A DNA stretch of 64,000 nucleotides from Siphonodentalium dalli (GCA_032622095.1 CP136067.1:83106705-83170704); one strand, 5' to 3'; shown: positions 47,443 through 59,636, counted from the first letter of the stretch. Program-made: numbers and translations. The notes: a model not told the origin generated them from the sequence alone.

Positions 47443-48234
47443 GTGTGTGTGTGTATCTGTGTGTGTGTGTGTGTTCGCGATGAACTCGAAAACGGCCCAG
47501 CCGATTTCGATGAAACTTGGTATGTGGGGGTATTTTCGGCCGGGGGTGGCATGGGCCTATTAATTTTCAGATCCGATGTCAACTTTTCACGTGCCGAGGT
47601 CAAATCTGTTTTACGCTGTGTTACGGGACTTTCATTTGAGTTCGGTGCTTACAAATCGATTCGAAACAGCGCGAATAATAAAATGCCAGTCATAATAATG
47701 ACACTGTGAGAATCTTTCGTGTTTCCTCTTTCCAACGATATATAATGCGTATGTATCCGTTTTAGTTATCTGCCTCAATTATCAAGAAGAAGTGGTACTA
47801 TCTTCCATCAGGATAAAAACAATGCGTAACTTCTATGACGTTGTTAGAGGTCATAACGTTAGATCACGTTAACGCTTAACCGGCCGATGCATTTGACTGT
47901 TTCGGACATCTTGGCGATATATCGGGCACCGATGGTAATTTATCTTTACGTTGAAACTTGATAATTAATGAGCGTGTGTATATGAGGCGCGTTTATATAC
48001 TTGAGTGGAAATCAAATCGGGTTAAACTGGCGAATTTTACGGACGAAATTTGATGCATAGGGTATCTCGGTATCCGCTGACTGACTGACTGACTGACTGA
48101 CTGACTGATTTCCCGGTATCCGCTGGGCCGATTTCCACCATTTTTGGGGTGTTGGTGTTTGACCCCACCTGACCTTGACCTTCAAAATGGTCAATTCAAG
48201 GTCAAAGCCCGGACGAAGTCGGGTCACCTTCTAG
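47388..48234 (+). mobile_element. Helitron-like element, complete, 847 bp
   Basis: Starts TCTATTATATATTTGTGG directly after CTAG, with a (GT)n run at 47412-47476 and the phrase CGATTTCGATGAAACTTGG. A (CTGA)n microsatellite lies at 48077-48108. It ends with the hairpin AGCCCGGACGAAGTCGGGT (48206-48224) and CTAG (48231-48234), followed by an (AT)n target. This gives the complete version of the element truncated at 3649-4354. Confidence 0.6.
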
Positions 48235-49257
48235 TATATATATAAAGCTATATGACCATAAAGGTCGCGTTCCCCAACGTCCACAGCCATTGCCATCGAG
48301 ACTGTAAATTGTTCTTTAAATACATAGAGAAATAAATGCACAACAGTTCCTGACATTGTCTTGAATAATACCGCCCAAATACTGACACTAACCCTGAGAG
48401 AGGATAACAAAAAAACGCATACATTCATGCTATAAAGACACTATCCTTTAGTCAATCCGACTGTTTTCAGGGAGGCTAGCATAGTATTATCCAGACAAAA
48501 AATGTACGTAGTTGAATCAGAAAGGCTTCGAATCTGATGTGGAAATACAATGTTACCACACCCAAAAAAAAAACTGACACGCATGACATGCACCAGGTGT
48601 AAGGTGTTGTATACCGTGGCCCATTTCATTCCCACTATCATGGCGCATGTCCACAAACTAGCACCGCGAGCATTGTTCTTCTCTGCTGGGAAATATTCGA
48701 CGAGACAACTGCGGGCCGTCGCACAGTTTGCTTCGGATCATGGTCAAGACGTGTGGGTAGTCTGTACACTATGGTCTTCTCCTTAGCAGATATACATCTG
48801 TCCAATGGAATGGGACAGCTAACAACCTTCGAAACACTGTCGAAGTTGTCCACATATGACAATGCGTTCGCTGAGTTTGTGAGTTGACGAACCATCTATT
48901 GAGAAGTGACTAGCTAACTGGTTCGCCAGGTGTACATGTCGTTATCCCCATGGGGTATGAGACACACACATAGAGATGACCTTCTGTAAGCTTGTATACT
49001 CATCGGTCATATGCCTTCCTAGTTCAAGATGACGCACAAATATCATATTTAGCAAATATTTAAAATCGTAAGCTAGACACCGGAAAATGAATTGTTTGAA
49101 ACGTTATGACTAGAGGGACCCTACTCCCAAGAAGTGGTGAATACTTTGTCGGTGTGAGCGACATAGATTTATCAGACAAAGAAATGGAAGCTGGTCCAGA
49201 TAATTATGGACGTGACGTAGCAGATCAGAATCTGTTATCAGGTAATTGTTCTGATAT
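48235..49257. other. Unassigned stretch
   Basis: No convincing gene. Short open frames (for example 78 codons on the plus strand at 48550) have no recognisable motif. It may be an old DNA transposon fragment. Confidence 0.35.
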
Positions 49258-49743
49258 AACTATTCGGAGCACCTACGCTTACGGCCATTATCGGCGCTAA
49301 GTGGAGAATGGATTTCGAAATTACACATCGCGATATTAATGGTGATTTTTCATCTTTCCAGAAGGATACGAGCTATGTTATGCGTTTTGATACCTTTAAG
49401 TTGAACTAATAGATGGTTTATATACAGTTTCGTCCATACATACCGATATTATGACAAAACGTTGACATTAATATGTGAAAATATCGATTTCTTTTCAATT
49501 TCTAGCCGCCAATTTAGCAGCGATCTTGGCTGTGAGTATCAATTGCCAAACACTAATGAATACTTCATGTCATTATTCCATATCAACATGTAATGGTGGA
49601 TAGAAATCGCGAAACAATAACGCCCATCGTAAGAAAGTAAAGGAATGTAGACTTGTTTTCAAATTTCGGTCACCATATTGGCCGCCATCTTCGATTTGGA
49701 AAACAATTTCTTGCATGAGATGTAAGGTAATTACTTCACCTCT
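49258..49743 (-). repeat. ATGGCGGC-rich repeat, copy B (inverted 3' part)
   Basis: Reverse complement of 46205-46690 in copy A. It begins at ATTCGGAGCACCTACG and ends at GGTAATTACTTCACCTC. ATGGCGGC motifs appear here on the minus strand (for example near 49685). It is followed directly by module X. Confidence 0.65.
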
Positions 49744-49749
49744 GTAATT

Positions 49750-50437
49750 CCCGTTATAATGGAAGGCGAGGAACAGTTGTGTGCATCGGGGAAAGGTTTA
49801 CGCTATGTGGTGTTCTTTTACAGTGTATATTATTTGGATTCAGGGCCCAATATGTCTGATTTAATTCAAATAATTTTCAAGGTGGGCTGGACGAAAGGAA
49901 ATTGATAAATCAGCACGATAACAGAGAAACGCTTTCGAAGCCGCTAAAATCGCTGAACTTGGGAAGGCAAACTATAGGTGTGAACACTCTGTAAACATAC
50001 ATTCCCAAAATGTTCGTGGATGCTAAAATTTCAACGCATGCTAGAAATATCACTAACAACAGTGTAAAATTTACTTGTAATGATCTTTAGCAAGCCGGAT
50101 TCAACGATTAAACTGTTAGGTCTCGGAGCGGACATTGTAGTAACGCGATTGAGACATATAAGCAACCACATTGAGTTAGCCAGCCTTCGAAGCCTAATAC
50201 TAAAACCTCTAAAACAAATCGTGCAGCTATGTAGCTACATGTAGCTGTCTCCACATTCAAGAACCGGAATGTGTTGACACTGTCGTCTTTTCAAAGGGAA
50301 ATAGGAGAGTCAAAATTTCGTTGTAGTAAACAGTTTCTCATACCATCCGTTAACTGCATGTGTGTGTCAATTGATGGACTTATGACATATTCGCTAATTG
50401 TCGATGTTTCTTTAAATGCACGGATGGCCTTGGTACT
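49750..50437 (+). repeat. Module X, plus orientation (688 bp)
   Basis: The same 688-bp segment occurs inverted at 51969-52656 and 53515-54202, nearly identical by eye. It therefore forms long inverted repeats about 1.5 and 3.1 kb apart. It contains a palindromic CAGCTATGTAGCTACATGTAGCTG phrase (near 50222, broken here by one base). The frame of about 55 codons shared by all copies (starting LSSFQREIGESKF) has no recognised domain. Confidence 0.8.
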
Positions 50438-50468
50438 AGTAGTCCAGGAGATATTGGTCGACCTCTGC

Positions 50469-51174
50469 ACCCCCCAGGACTCAACTTCACCCCACTAATT
50501 TTCTTCCTTAAGGTCTCCTCTAATTTTTTCACTTGTTAACAAGAAAAAAAAGTGGCCGCAGAGACTCCGGACAAGATGGCGTCCATCATGGCGGCCATTT
50601 AAAAAAAATGCACCAGGTCTCTTTGATTGTCGTTATAGTAAAGATGATATCACATGCGGTCTTGTTTTTCGCTCGATTCGTTATGGTAATATACAACCCT
50701 TACAAATTAGTCAAAAATCCGACACCAGAATCCAATATGGCGGCCAAGATGGCCGCGAAATGTGAAAATATGCTATTTTTCTGACATGTTACCACCTTTC
50801 GTTTGTCTCTGTGGGAAATTGTTGGCATCTTTGCGTCATGTTATACATTTATCATATAGAGGAGTCATTGGCGACCACATGGGGATCATATTATACATTC
50901 ATTGCGGGATATTTTTGTCCGATATCACGTTTTCCCAAATGCCGGTATAATAGGTCAAAGCCGAATCTACGTTAATAACGCGATGTAATGTTTCGAATCA
51001 ATGAATGTTATTGCTATTATAACAACACCCATGCATATAAATGTGCAGGATATACTCGAGCTAGGATACCTCTTATACCTGAGTTGAGGAATATTTACCC
51101 AAATCCAAGATGGCGGCCAAAATGGCCACCAGAAATAAAAAATCGCCGAAAATCGCCGATTTTAACATCAGTGA
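50469..51174 (+). repeat. ATGGCGGC-rich repeat, copy C (5' part)
   Basis: Matches 45297-45999 of copy A, by eye well above 90% identical (CCAGGACTCAACTTCACCCC start). It carries the motif pairs near 50575, 50736 and 51108, then stops at 51174 where the X/Z tandem array begins. Confidence 0.75.
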
Positions 51175-54100
51175 GCAGAGCCAATCATCCAGAACTCCAA
51201 AAATCAACACACTGGAGGTCAACTGGCACATGCCATATTTGATCGCTTGCGGTTTGAACTCTCCTGTTCCTTGTTGTAGCCCAGTCACGCCTAACAACAT
51301 TGTCCCAGCCGTTATTTCTCCTTGTGTGTTTCGGTATTCGTTCAACGATCGGGGCCTTTAGCTAGCTGTCAGTAACTGGAGTCGCATGCCGCGAACGCTT
51401 TGAACTTGCAGGCTGCGTTTGTTCGGCTAAGGTACTGGACACCTCGAAATAACTTTCCGACTGCTGCTTTGTGGTACTGGGAATGCGTTAGAAAATACTA
51501 GATCCCAGTTATCGTCCAAACATGGCCAATTATCAAAATCCCTATTATGACTTGTGAACGCTTGTCTGTGAAATGAATGGACTGTTCAAGAGAATTTTGA
51601 TATAATAGAGCTGCCATTGGTGTTATTTAGACATCATACTACCTATAGCATGAACACACTATTCACAAGTATTTAATCACGACGAGTCGTGGTCAATATC
51701 GTGAATGAATTGATTAATTCGGCTATGTCTTATCTTGTGCTCTAATCAGGTTATAGACTTGTCATTATGGTTTACTCGAAATATGCACTCGCCTGTTGGC
51801 ACGTGACATTTCTCATATATACCAATAATAAGTATGTAACCTACAGAATAAAACTTGCTCATATTGCATGTCGGAATAAACTCACCGGTACACGTCAGTT
51901 CGCGATTGATCTTTAATCATATTGTCTGATTTTCCCGATTATCTATTAAACAGCATACAATGCAAACAAGTACCAAGGCCATCCGTGCATTTAAAGAAAC
52001 ATCGACAATTAGCGAATATGTCATAAGTCCATCAATTGACACACACATGCAGTTAACGGATGGTATGAGAAACTGTTTACTACAACGAAATTTTGACTCT
52101 CCTATTTCCCTTTGAAAAGACGACAGTGTCAACACATTCCGGTTCTTGAATGTGGAGACAGCTACATGTAGCTACATAGCTGCACAATTTGTTTTAGAGG
52201 TTTTAGTATTAGGCTTCGAAGGCTGGCTAACTCAATGTGGTTGCTTATATGTCTCAATCGCGTTACTACAATGTCCGCTCCGAGACCTAACAGTTTAATC
52301 GTTGAATCCGGCTTGCTAAAGATCATTACAAGTAAATTTTACACTGTTGTTAGTGATATTTCTAGCATGCGTTGAAATTTTAGCATCCACGAACATTTTG
52401 GGAATGTATGTTTTCAGAGTGTTCACACCTATAGTTTGCCTTCCCAAGTTCAGCGATTTTAGCGGCTTCGAAAGCGTTTCTCTGTTATCGTGCTGATTTA
52501 TCAATTTCCTTTCGTCCAGCCCACCTTGAAAATTATTTGAATTAAATCAGACATATTGGGCCCTGAATCCAAATAATATACACTGTAAAAGAACACCACA
52601 TAGCGTAAACCTTTCCCCGATGCACACAACTGTTCCTCGCCTTCCATTATAACGGGACCAGCTATAGTCGTTTATGGAAGCAAACACCCCATTTTCCCTT
52701 CTCACCTCCATAACGAAACGGCAGAGCCAATCATCCAGAACTCCAAAAATCAACACACTGGAGGTCAACTGGCACATGCCATATTTGATCGCTTGCGGTT
52801 TGAACTCTCCTGTTCCTTGTTGTAGCCCAGTCACGCCTAACAAAATTGTCCCAGCCGTTATTTCTCCTTGTGTGTTTCGGTATTCGTTCAACGATCGGGG
52901 CCTTTAGCTAGCTGTCAGTAACTGGAGTCGCATGCCGCGAACGCCTTGAACTTGCAGGCTGCGTTTGTTCGGCTAAGGTACTGGACACCTCGAAATAACT
53001 TTCCGACTGCTGCTTTGTGGTACTGGGAATGCGTTAGAGCATACTAGATCCCAATTATCGTCCAAACATGGCCAATTATCAAAATCCTTATTATGACTTG
53101 TGAACGCTTGTCTGTGAAATGAATGGACTGTTCAAGAGAATTTTGATATAATAGAGCTGCCATTGGTGTTATTTAGACATCATACTACCTATAGCATGAA
53201 CACACTATTCACAAGTATTTAATCACGACGAGTCGTGGTCAATATCGTGAATGAATTGATTAATTCGGCTATGTCTTATCTTGTGCTCTAATCAGGTTAT
53301 AGACTTGTCATTATGGTTTACTCGAAATATGCACTCGCCTGTTGGCACGTGACATTTCTCATATATACCAATAATAAGTATGTAACCTACAGAATAAAAC
53401 TTGCTCATATTGCATGTCGGAATAAACTCACCGGTACACGTCAGTTCGCGATTGATCTTTAATCATATTGTCTGATTATCCCGATTATCTATTAAACAGC
53501 ATACAATGCAAACAAGTACCAAGGCCATCCGTGCATTTAAAGAAACATCGACAATTAGCGAATATGTCATAAGTCCATCAATTGACACACACATGCAGTT
53601 AACGGATGGTATGAGAAACTGTTTACTACAACGAAATTTTGACTCTCCTATTTCCCTTTGAAAAGACGACAGTGTCAACACATTCCGGTTCTTGAATGTG
53701 GAGACAGCTACATGTAGCTACATAGCTGCACGATTTGTTTTAGAGGTTTTAGTATTAGGCTTCGAAGGCTGGCTAACTCAATGTGGTTGCTTATATGTCT
53801 CAATCGCGTTACTACAATGTCCGCTCCGAGACCTAACAGTTTAATCGTTGAATCCGGCTTGCTAAAGATCATTACAAGTAAATTTTACACTGTTGTTAGT
53901 GATATTTCTAGCATGCGTTGAAATTTTAGCATCCACGAACATTTTGGGAATGTATGTTTTCAGAGTGTTCACACCTATAGTTTGCCTTCCCAAGTTCAGC
54001 GATTTTAGCGGCTTCGAAAGCGTTTCTCTGTTATCGTGCTGATTTATCAATTTCCTTTCGTCCAGCCCACCTTGAAAATTATTTGAATTAAATCAGACAT

Positions 54101-55059
54101 ATTGGGCCCTGAATCCAAATAATATACACTGTAAAAGAACACCACATAGCGTAAACCTTTCCCCGATGCACACAACTGTTCCTCGCCTTCCATTATAACG
54201 GGACCAGCCTGTCGTTTATGGAAGCAAACACCCCATTTTCCCTTCTCACCTCCATAACGAAACGGCAGAGCCAATCATCCAGAACTCCAAAAATCAACAC
54301 ACTGGAGGTCAACTGGCACATGCCATATTTGATCGCTTGCGGTTTGAACTCTCCTGTTCCTTGTTGTAGCCCAGTCACGCCTAACAAAATTGTCCCAGCC
54401 GTTATTTCTCCTTGTGTGTTTCGGTATTCGTTCAACGATCGGGGCCTTTAGCTAGCTGTCAGTAACTGGAGTAGCATGCCGCGAACGCCTTGAACTTGCA
54501 GGCTGCGTTTGTTCGGCTAAGGTACTGGACACCTCGAAATAACTTTCCGACTGCTGCTTTGTGGTACTGGGAATGCGTTAGAGCATACTAGATCCCAGTT
54601 ATCGTCCAAACATGACCAATTATCAAAATCCTTATTATGACTTGTGAACGCTTGTCTGTGAAATGAATGGACTGTTCAAGAGAATTTTGATATAATAGAG
54701 CTGCCATTGGTGTTATTTAGACATCATACTACCTATAGCATGAACACACTATTCACAAGTATTTAATCACGACGAGTCGTGGTCAATATCGTGAATGAAT
54801 TGATTAATTCGGCTATGTCTTATCTTGTGCTCTAATCAGGTTATAGACTTGTCATTATGGTTTACTCGAAATATGCACTCGCCTGTTGGCACGTGACATT
54901 TCTCATATATACCAATAACAAGTATGTAACCTACAGAATAAAACTTGCTCATATTGCATGTCGGAATAAACTCACCGGTACACGTCAGTTCGCGATTGAT
55001 CTTTAATCATATTGTCTGATTTTCCCGATTATCTATTAAACAGCATACAATGCAAACAA
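51175..55059 (-). repeat. Modular tandem array Z-X-Z-X-Z
   Basis: The repeat starts are at 51175, 52721 and 54265 (period about 1545 bp). Each full unit is module Z (about 794 bp: 51175-51968, 52721-53514, 54265-55059), module X inverted (688 bp) and a 62-64-bp link. The third unit is cut exactly at the Z/X boundary (…TGCAAACAA). Module Z, read on the minus strand, has an open stretch of about 60 codons including ITAGTILLGVTGLQQGTGEF and SSVLIFGVLDDWLC, followed by ATGGAG|GTGAGA, which resembles a splice donor. The same frame is open in all three copies with a M/I difference. I do not recognise the protein. Confidence 0.8.
52700..52909 (-). other. Possible exon-like open segment in module Z
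   Basis: On the minus strand, about 68 codons are open between an in-frame TAA and a GTGAGA that could be a splice donor. The peptide contains a hydrophobic stretch (SSVLIFGVL) and Gln/Gly-rich text. The same segment occurs at about 51175-51363 and 54246-54453. The absence of a convincing acceptor and the location in a tandem repeat argue against an active gene. It could be an exon captured and amplified by a transposon. Confidence 0.25.
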
Positions 55060-55649
55060 TCCGCCAAAATTTACTCAACAATACATAGGTGATCGTGTAC
55101 GGTAAGATCTAAAACGTCCAAGAAAACACACGAATAGAATAGAATAATCATATCAACTCCTATGTATATGGCCATTCACTTATCTATTCCATGAGAAAGT
55201 ATTATGAATACTCGTCAAAATTGGAGAAGAATGAGAATGAAACTCATAGGATTGATGGTAAGTTACTTTTGATTTGTTTAAATACATTGTGTTCATTAAA
55301 CTTACGCACAGCCTTTTTTTCTTTATTTAAAATTTTTATATTTTTATTGAAATCAAGAACATGTCAATGAATGACATGGTATACAACAACAATACATGGT
55401 GAATTGTTCTAGTTTTCTATATGAGAGAGGGATGGACATATATAGCGTTTTAGACTGAATAGAGATAAGAAGAGGGGAAGAGAAAGTTACAGAAGATGAA
55501 ATGGAATGAAGCATGTGGGTAATTGCATACCATGTGCGTTGGTCGCTATTAAAGGCATGGGCGGCGTTCGTTGCAGAACTGTTCATATTTGTTCAAATCG
55601 CCATCAACAGAAGAAATATTCAAATATATATAGTTTTGTTCATATGCCA
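55060..55649. other. Unassigned spacer
   Basis: A/T-rich sequence after the X/Z array. No gene or RNA recognised. The 77-codon frame on the minus strand at 55353-55586 has no recognisable motif. Confidence 0.45.
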
Positions 55650-56060
55650 AACATAATCAGCGCGTAAATGGTATATTGTCGTCAAGACGTACGATGGTGT
55701 ACGTAAACAAGAGCCTGCTCGTGTTGCAGACATTTTGCTTCTGTTTACATAACACACAGCTCAATTCTATTGGTTGATCACACACAAATGATATAAATGC
55801 TCTTTATTATTTCCATATCAGGAAAACAGTAACAAATAACGCTCTTTATGTTTACCATATCCGGATCTAAACAAAAGCCAGGTGCTGTAATGTTTTTGCT
55901 TTTGTTTACATAACAAAGGAAAACATTTGACAATAACATACTGTTTATGCCATATTTCTGATTGGTATAAGAACAAGGTCTGTCTATATTTTACTATTCT
56001 TTCTGTTTATGGCGATTTTTGACGGAGGAGAATATTTTAACAGCATACCCACTGCCAACG
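55650..56060. repeat. Dispersed repeat, second copy
   Basis: Shares two blocks with 43026-43200 (see that entry). Internally TAAACAAAAGCC (about 55867) and GCTTTTGTTTACATAAC (about 55898) are inverted, as are GTAAACAAGAGCC and GCTTCTGTTTACATAAC around 55696-55752. It is probably a small foldback DNA element present at least twice in the window. Confidence 0.5.
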
Positions 56061-56886
56061 CCGCCCGTATCTTTAAAGAATCATTTTTTTTAAATAGTGT
56101 CTTTTGTAGATTACGAATGATGGTGGCTTGTGTGTAATGTTCGCCCACTGCATCTGCAACAATATCTCATAATTGATCAAACAAAAACTATAATGTTGGT
56201 AACACAATTGTTCCGCTGATCTTGACATGAAATATAAATTATATTATGTATTACTTCTTCCCATATACTGTAATCAGAACACGACGTCGTATATATATAG
56301 CAGCTTTTGGTAATAAACACAACCATCATTCCAGTCAGTAACTGTCTTATATTTCATTTCGAATAAGTCATGTATTTGATAAAAACACCCCAAAAAAAAA
56401 GAAGATGACAAGTGTTCGTTAAACAGGAGTGAGGTCTAATTGTGTTTATATCGGTGTCGTGGTACAGCTCATCATTATGGAGATTTACCGCTCTACGCAT
56501 TCCCGTGTCTAAAGAATCGATTTAGTAATCGCGTTTTACGAACGGGGAGTTATTGCATATTTACTCCGTTTACCGGTGGCAAACATACAGAAAGGTTGCA
56601 GAAATTGTTAGCCGCGGTTGTGCGATTGGTTATCTAATATTTCGACAACAGCTGCAGCCCAATCACTTGGGATATTGATAGCTAGGGATTCCTGTATTGT
56701 TTTACGTGGAAAGGGACTATATGCATGCTATCTTCATTTGGTGTACATGTATATTATTACACGTGTTGGAGACACAGGTGGAACTTGTGTTCAGCTGGAG
56801 TATATGCATGAGATAAACGTTTAATATACCTGCATAGTATTGCACGCGGTTGAGACACCGGTGTCACTTCTGGCCAGCTATCTTCA
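56061..56886 (+). other. Upstream region of the GPCR gene
   Basis: No other gene found. ACGACGTCGT (about 56281-56290), a CRE-like palindrome, is followed at once by TATATATATAG, a possible TATA element about 590 bp before the start codon. This is suggestive only; no transcript start can be fixed from sequence. The last in-frame stop before the GPCR start is TGA at 56851-56853. Confidence 0.3.
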
Positions 56887-57921
56887 ATGGAAAAAGTGGT
56901 TGCTACAAATGAAACTAATATAGAAAACATGGCAAATTCTTCGTTTACACTTTTCGGTCCAAGTGTTCAGATATTTTTTGGTCACGTGATTGCCGTCTCC
57001 TTTACTGTTCCAGCGTTATTTATGAACGGTTTGGCAATATTCGTCATTACGAAATCGAAATTTGTTCCATTGATCTCAAGATTTATATGTGCTGGACTTT
57101 CGTTGTCCTATCTTCTGTCTGGACTGATTTACATATACATGTTTATAACAATTCGGATCACTCGATCTTCACGTCCTAAATCCACACTTTGCGTCCAACT
57201 CAACGACGCTGTATACCGAGATGTCATAGAGGCATGCTTGTTCTGTGTATCTTGTCTCTATACTATGGCACTATCAGCAGACCGTGTGCTTACTCTCAGA
57301 ATAGGTCTGAGATATAAGGTCATGGTGGATAAGTTTAGGGTTTCAATTCTAATGGTATTTATCTGGGTGTTCTCTCTGCTGATAGCAACAACGCCTATCA
57401 TGATATTGTCGGCATCCAGTCAAGTCGGAAAGAAATGTATCAATGGAAGAGCTCCGGATCCTTTAAACAGAATATTTCAATGGAAGTTCGTTATGTGGTT
57501 CGCAGCCGTGATGTGCGTTCTGAATATATTTGCCAACATGTACATATATCGTGTTGCGTCACGCCACAGGAGGCAGATAGCAGCATTAACAGTCGGAAAA
57601 GCTGCCCCGCGATTCGCGCAGTCCGACTGTGTTGTTCTTATTGCTTCTTTCGTGTGGATCCTTTGCGTCCTGCCACCAACAATGTTTTTCTTGTACGATA
57701 ACGATACCATTGGCGACCGGGTGAGGGTTAACAGGTCAAGTAGACCGTTTATTAGCACATCCATTCAAATTGCAGGGACGATAAATCCTATCGTATATGT
57801 TGTCAGGCTGAAAATGGCGCGGCTGGAGGTAAGGAAGTTGTTTGGGTTCTGTTCTTTGGACTGCAGAGAAAAGGCCAAGAAACTTGAGCTAGAATTAATG
57901 GATATCCACATGGGCCATTGA
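56887..57921 (+). CDS. Intronless rhodopsin-class (class A) G-protein-coupled receptor, orphan
   Basis: A 344-residue seven-helix membrane receptor expected to couple an extracellular ligand to G proteins. Helices lie at about 34-56 (N47 = N1.50), 65-89, 107-133, 152-174 (W160 = W4.50), 199-221, 247-269 and 287-306, with NPIVY at 300-304. The helix 3 end is DRV (132-134) in place of DRY. Sequons at N8 and N17 suit an extracellular N terminus, and C322/C326 could be palmitoylated. Counting 28 residues from N47 puts Tyr75 where class A receptors have the sodium-site Asp2.50. Helix 6 has W257xxC260VLP, with Val at the toggle Trp6.48. Helix 5 lacks its proline. C184 in loop 2 and C102 may pair, but C102 is six residues further from DRV than usual. 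Position 3.32 is Glu115. The start is set by an in-frame TGA 36 bp upstream. The ligand family is unknown. Confidence 0.85.
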   Translation: MEKVVATNETNIENMANSSFTLFGPSVQIFFGHVIAVSFTVPALFMNGLAIFVITKSKFVPLISRFICAGLSLSYLLSGLIYIYMFITIRITRSSRPKSTLCVQLNDAVYRDVIEACLFCVSCLYTMALSADRVLTLRIGLRYKVMVDKFRVSILMVFIWVFSLLIATTPIMILSASSQVGKKCINGRAPDPLNRIFQWKFVMWFAAVMCVLNIFANMYIYRVASRHRRQIAALTVGKAAPRFAQSDCVVLIASFVWILCVLPPTMFFLYDNDTIGDRVRVNRSSRPFISTSIQIAGTINPIVYVVRLKMARLEVRKLFGFCSLDCREKAKKLELELMDIHMGH

Positions 57922-59579
57922 TTTCTTATGGCTGAGAGTGTGCGTTTCATAATCGCCAGAGAGGGGTCTTCTCCTCTATCCGGAAGATATTGTTTGGTGT
58001 AGGTAGGTAGGTGTGATAATCCCCAGCATGAATGGGTTGCCTCCTATAGTCTGTATCGAGAGCTGTTGACTTCGTCCAGTATGTTTGTGAAAATAACAAT
58101 TGTGTTGATTCGGCGATGTGGAATATTCAACCATGACTCCAAATAAAGGTCCGCATAATACACGTCTTCTCGGCTCCTTCTTTTCCTTGGGCCAATACTA
58201 GATGTATAAGATTCCCCACGCGTATAATTGAGCCACAGATTACGTGATTGAATACTATAAACGGTTAATGTTACACGTGGAGGGGTTTTCCAATTTAGAA
58301 ATCCCTTCCCTTCCACCCCCTCAACCAAACAAACTGTTCAAGTCTGGAAAATTATATTCGCACTCCATCGGGTTGCCGGAATTCTCCAATTGGTTCTCAT
58401 GCAAGCTTTCAAACTGTTGGAAATTTCCAATCCAACACCCACACAAGTCATCACTTAACTTTACGATGCAGTTGTAGACATTCTGTAGCTGTATGCTACA
58501 CGATTTGTACTGAGGATGTTGGATTAGCAAATGTTAAGGAGGATATCATTTAGATGGACATCCTCGACGACGACAAGACACTGGCATGAACTAATTGAGA
58601 TACTATCACTTATTTAAAGATGCATAATCCGAATTAACGCTCGCAAATTACTATTTACTTAGGTTCCGTGGAAAAACATATTTGATTCGAGTCGAGGAAC
58701 CCACCCATCAAAGCTCAGATAGATATCGATTTTTGACATCAATTATTTTCCACCACCGATAATTTTTTGTGGCCCAGTAAACAGTCGACGAGAAGACGGT
58801 CTCAGACCAAATTGCGGATGAAGATGGATAACTCTAAAATCAAGTGGCTTTTTGTGTCAGACATTTGACAAACCGGCAAAATTTCGTTAAACAAACTGTT
58901 GATAAATAACAGGTTTTGGGCAATTTTATACTATAGTTGACCGTGGTTAGCATTATTTTTGAAATTTCTCGATTCTGATAACTGAAGCGGCATTTCAAAA
59001 TTTTTTGTTGTTGTTGTTGTTGTTGTTTAATCTGATGATATGGGTACCATCGAATCGGATTGAGTACCTTTAATGGACTCAATGCCTTCGAATGAGCGCA
59101 TGTGAAATAACATACATTTTATAAAAGTCTGTAAAACAACTTCATCAACAAGTACATGTAAAATATATCGATGTTGTTCATTATTAACTCTCCGATAATG
59201 AGATTTTGCATGTCAAAACAAATTGTTTTGTAAATAGTGGAATTTAATTAAATATAACGGTTATTATCGGAAAAGGTCAAATCATTGAAAAATATTCTGA
59301 AAGTCATATTTAGACTCAAATATTTGAACTTACTACACGATTAGGTATGTTTGTTGATAAATCACTGTAAGAGTTTTGAAACAATGATTTCGGCATTCAA
59401 AACATGTATCACTATTGAATGTAATAACAAGTTTATCTCTTTCTTCTTGTTCCTCTTAGTGATGATGGTTTTACAGACTTCTATATTTTTTGCACATTTC
59501 CCACTGCGAGTAACTTGGGTCATTTAACCTATTCATGGCGGGAGGTGCGCTGGTGCAGCGTTAAAGACCATATGCCAGT
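57922..59579. other. Downstream intergenic region
   Basis: No further gene. It includes a GTAGGTAGGTAGGTG run near 58000 and a (TTG)n microsatellite at about 59007-59030. Small open frames show no motifs. Confidence 0.5.
58142..58147 (+). promoter_or_regulatory. Candidate polyadenylation signal of the GPCR
   Basis: AATAAA, about 220 bp after the GPCR stop codon. It is the first canonical hexamer downstream on this strand that I noticed. Plausible but unproven. Confidence 0.4.
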
Positions 59580-59636
59580 GCATTCTCTTATATATGCGAG
59601 TCTCTCACAGCGAGCCTCGCATATATAAGAGAATGC
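59580..59636. repeat. Perfect 21-bp stem-loop
   Basis: The arms at 59580-59600 (GCATTCTCTTATATATGCGAG) and 59616-59636 are exact reverse complements around a 15-base loop. The arms are long enough for a stable cruciform or RNA hairpin. It could be a tiny transposon end or a small-RNA-type hairpin; neither is shown. Confidence 0.85.

Noticed and set aside
50271-50498. Conserved 55-75 codon peptide (LSSFQREIGESKF...) as a gene
   Set aside because: It is identical only because module X is duplicated; no domain, no independent conservation.
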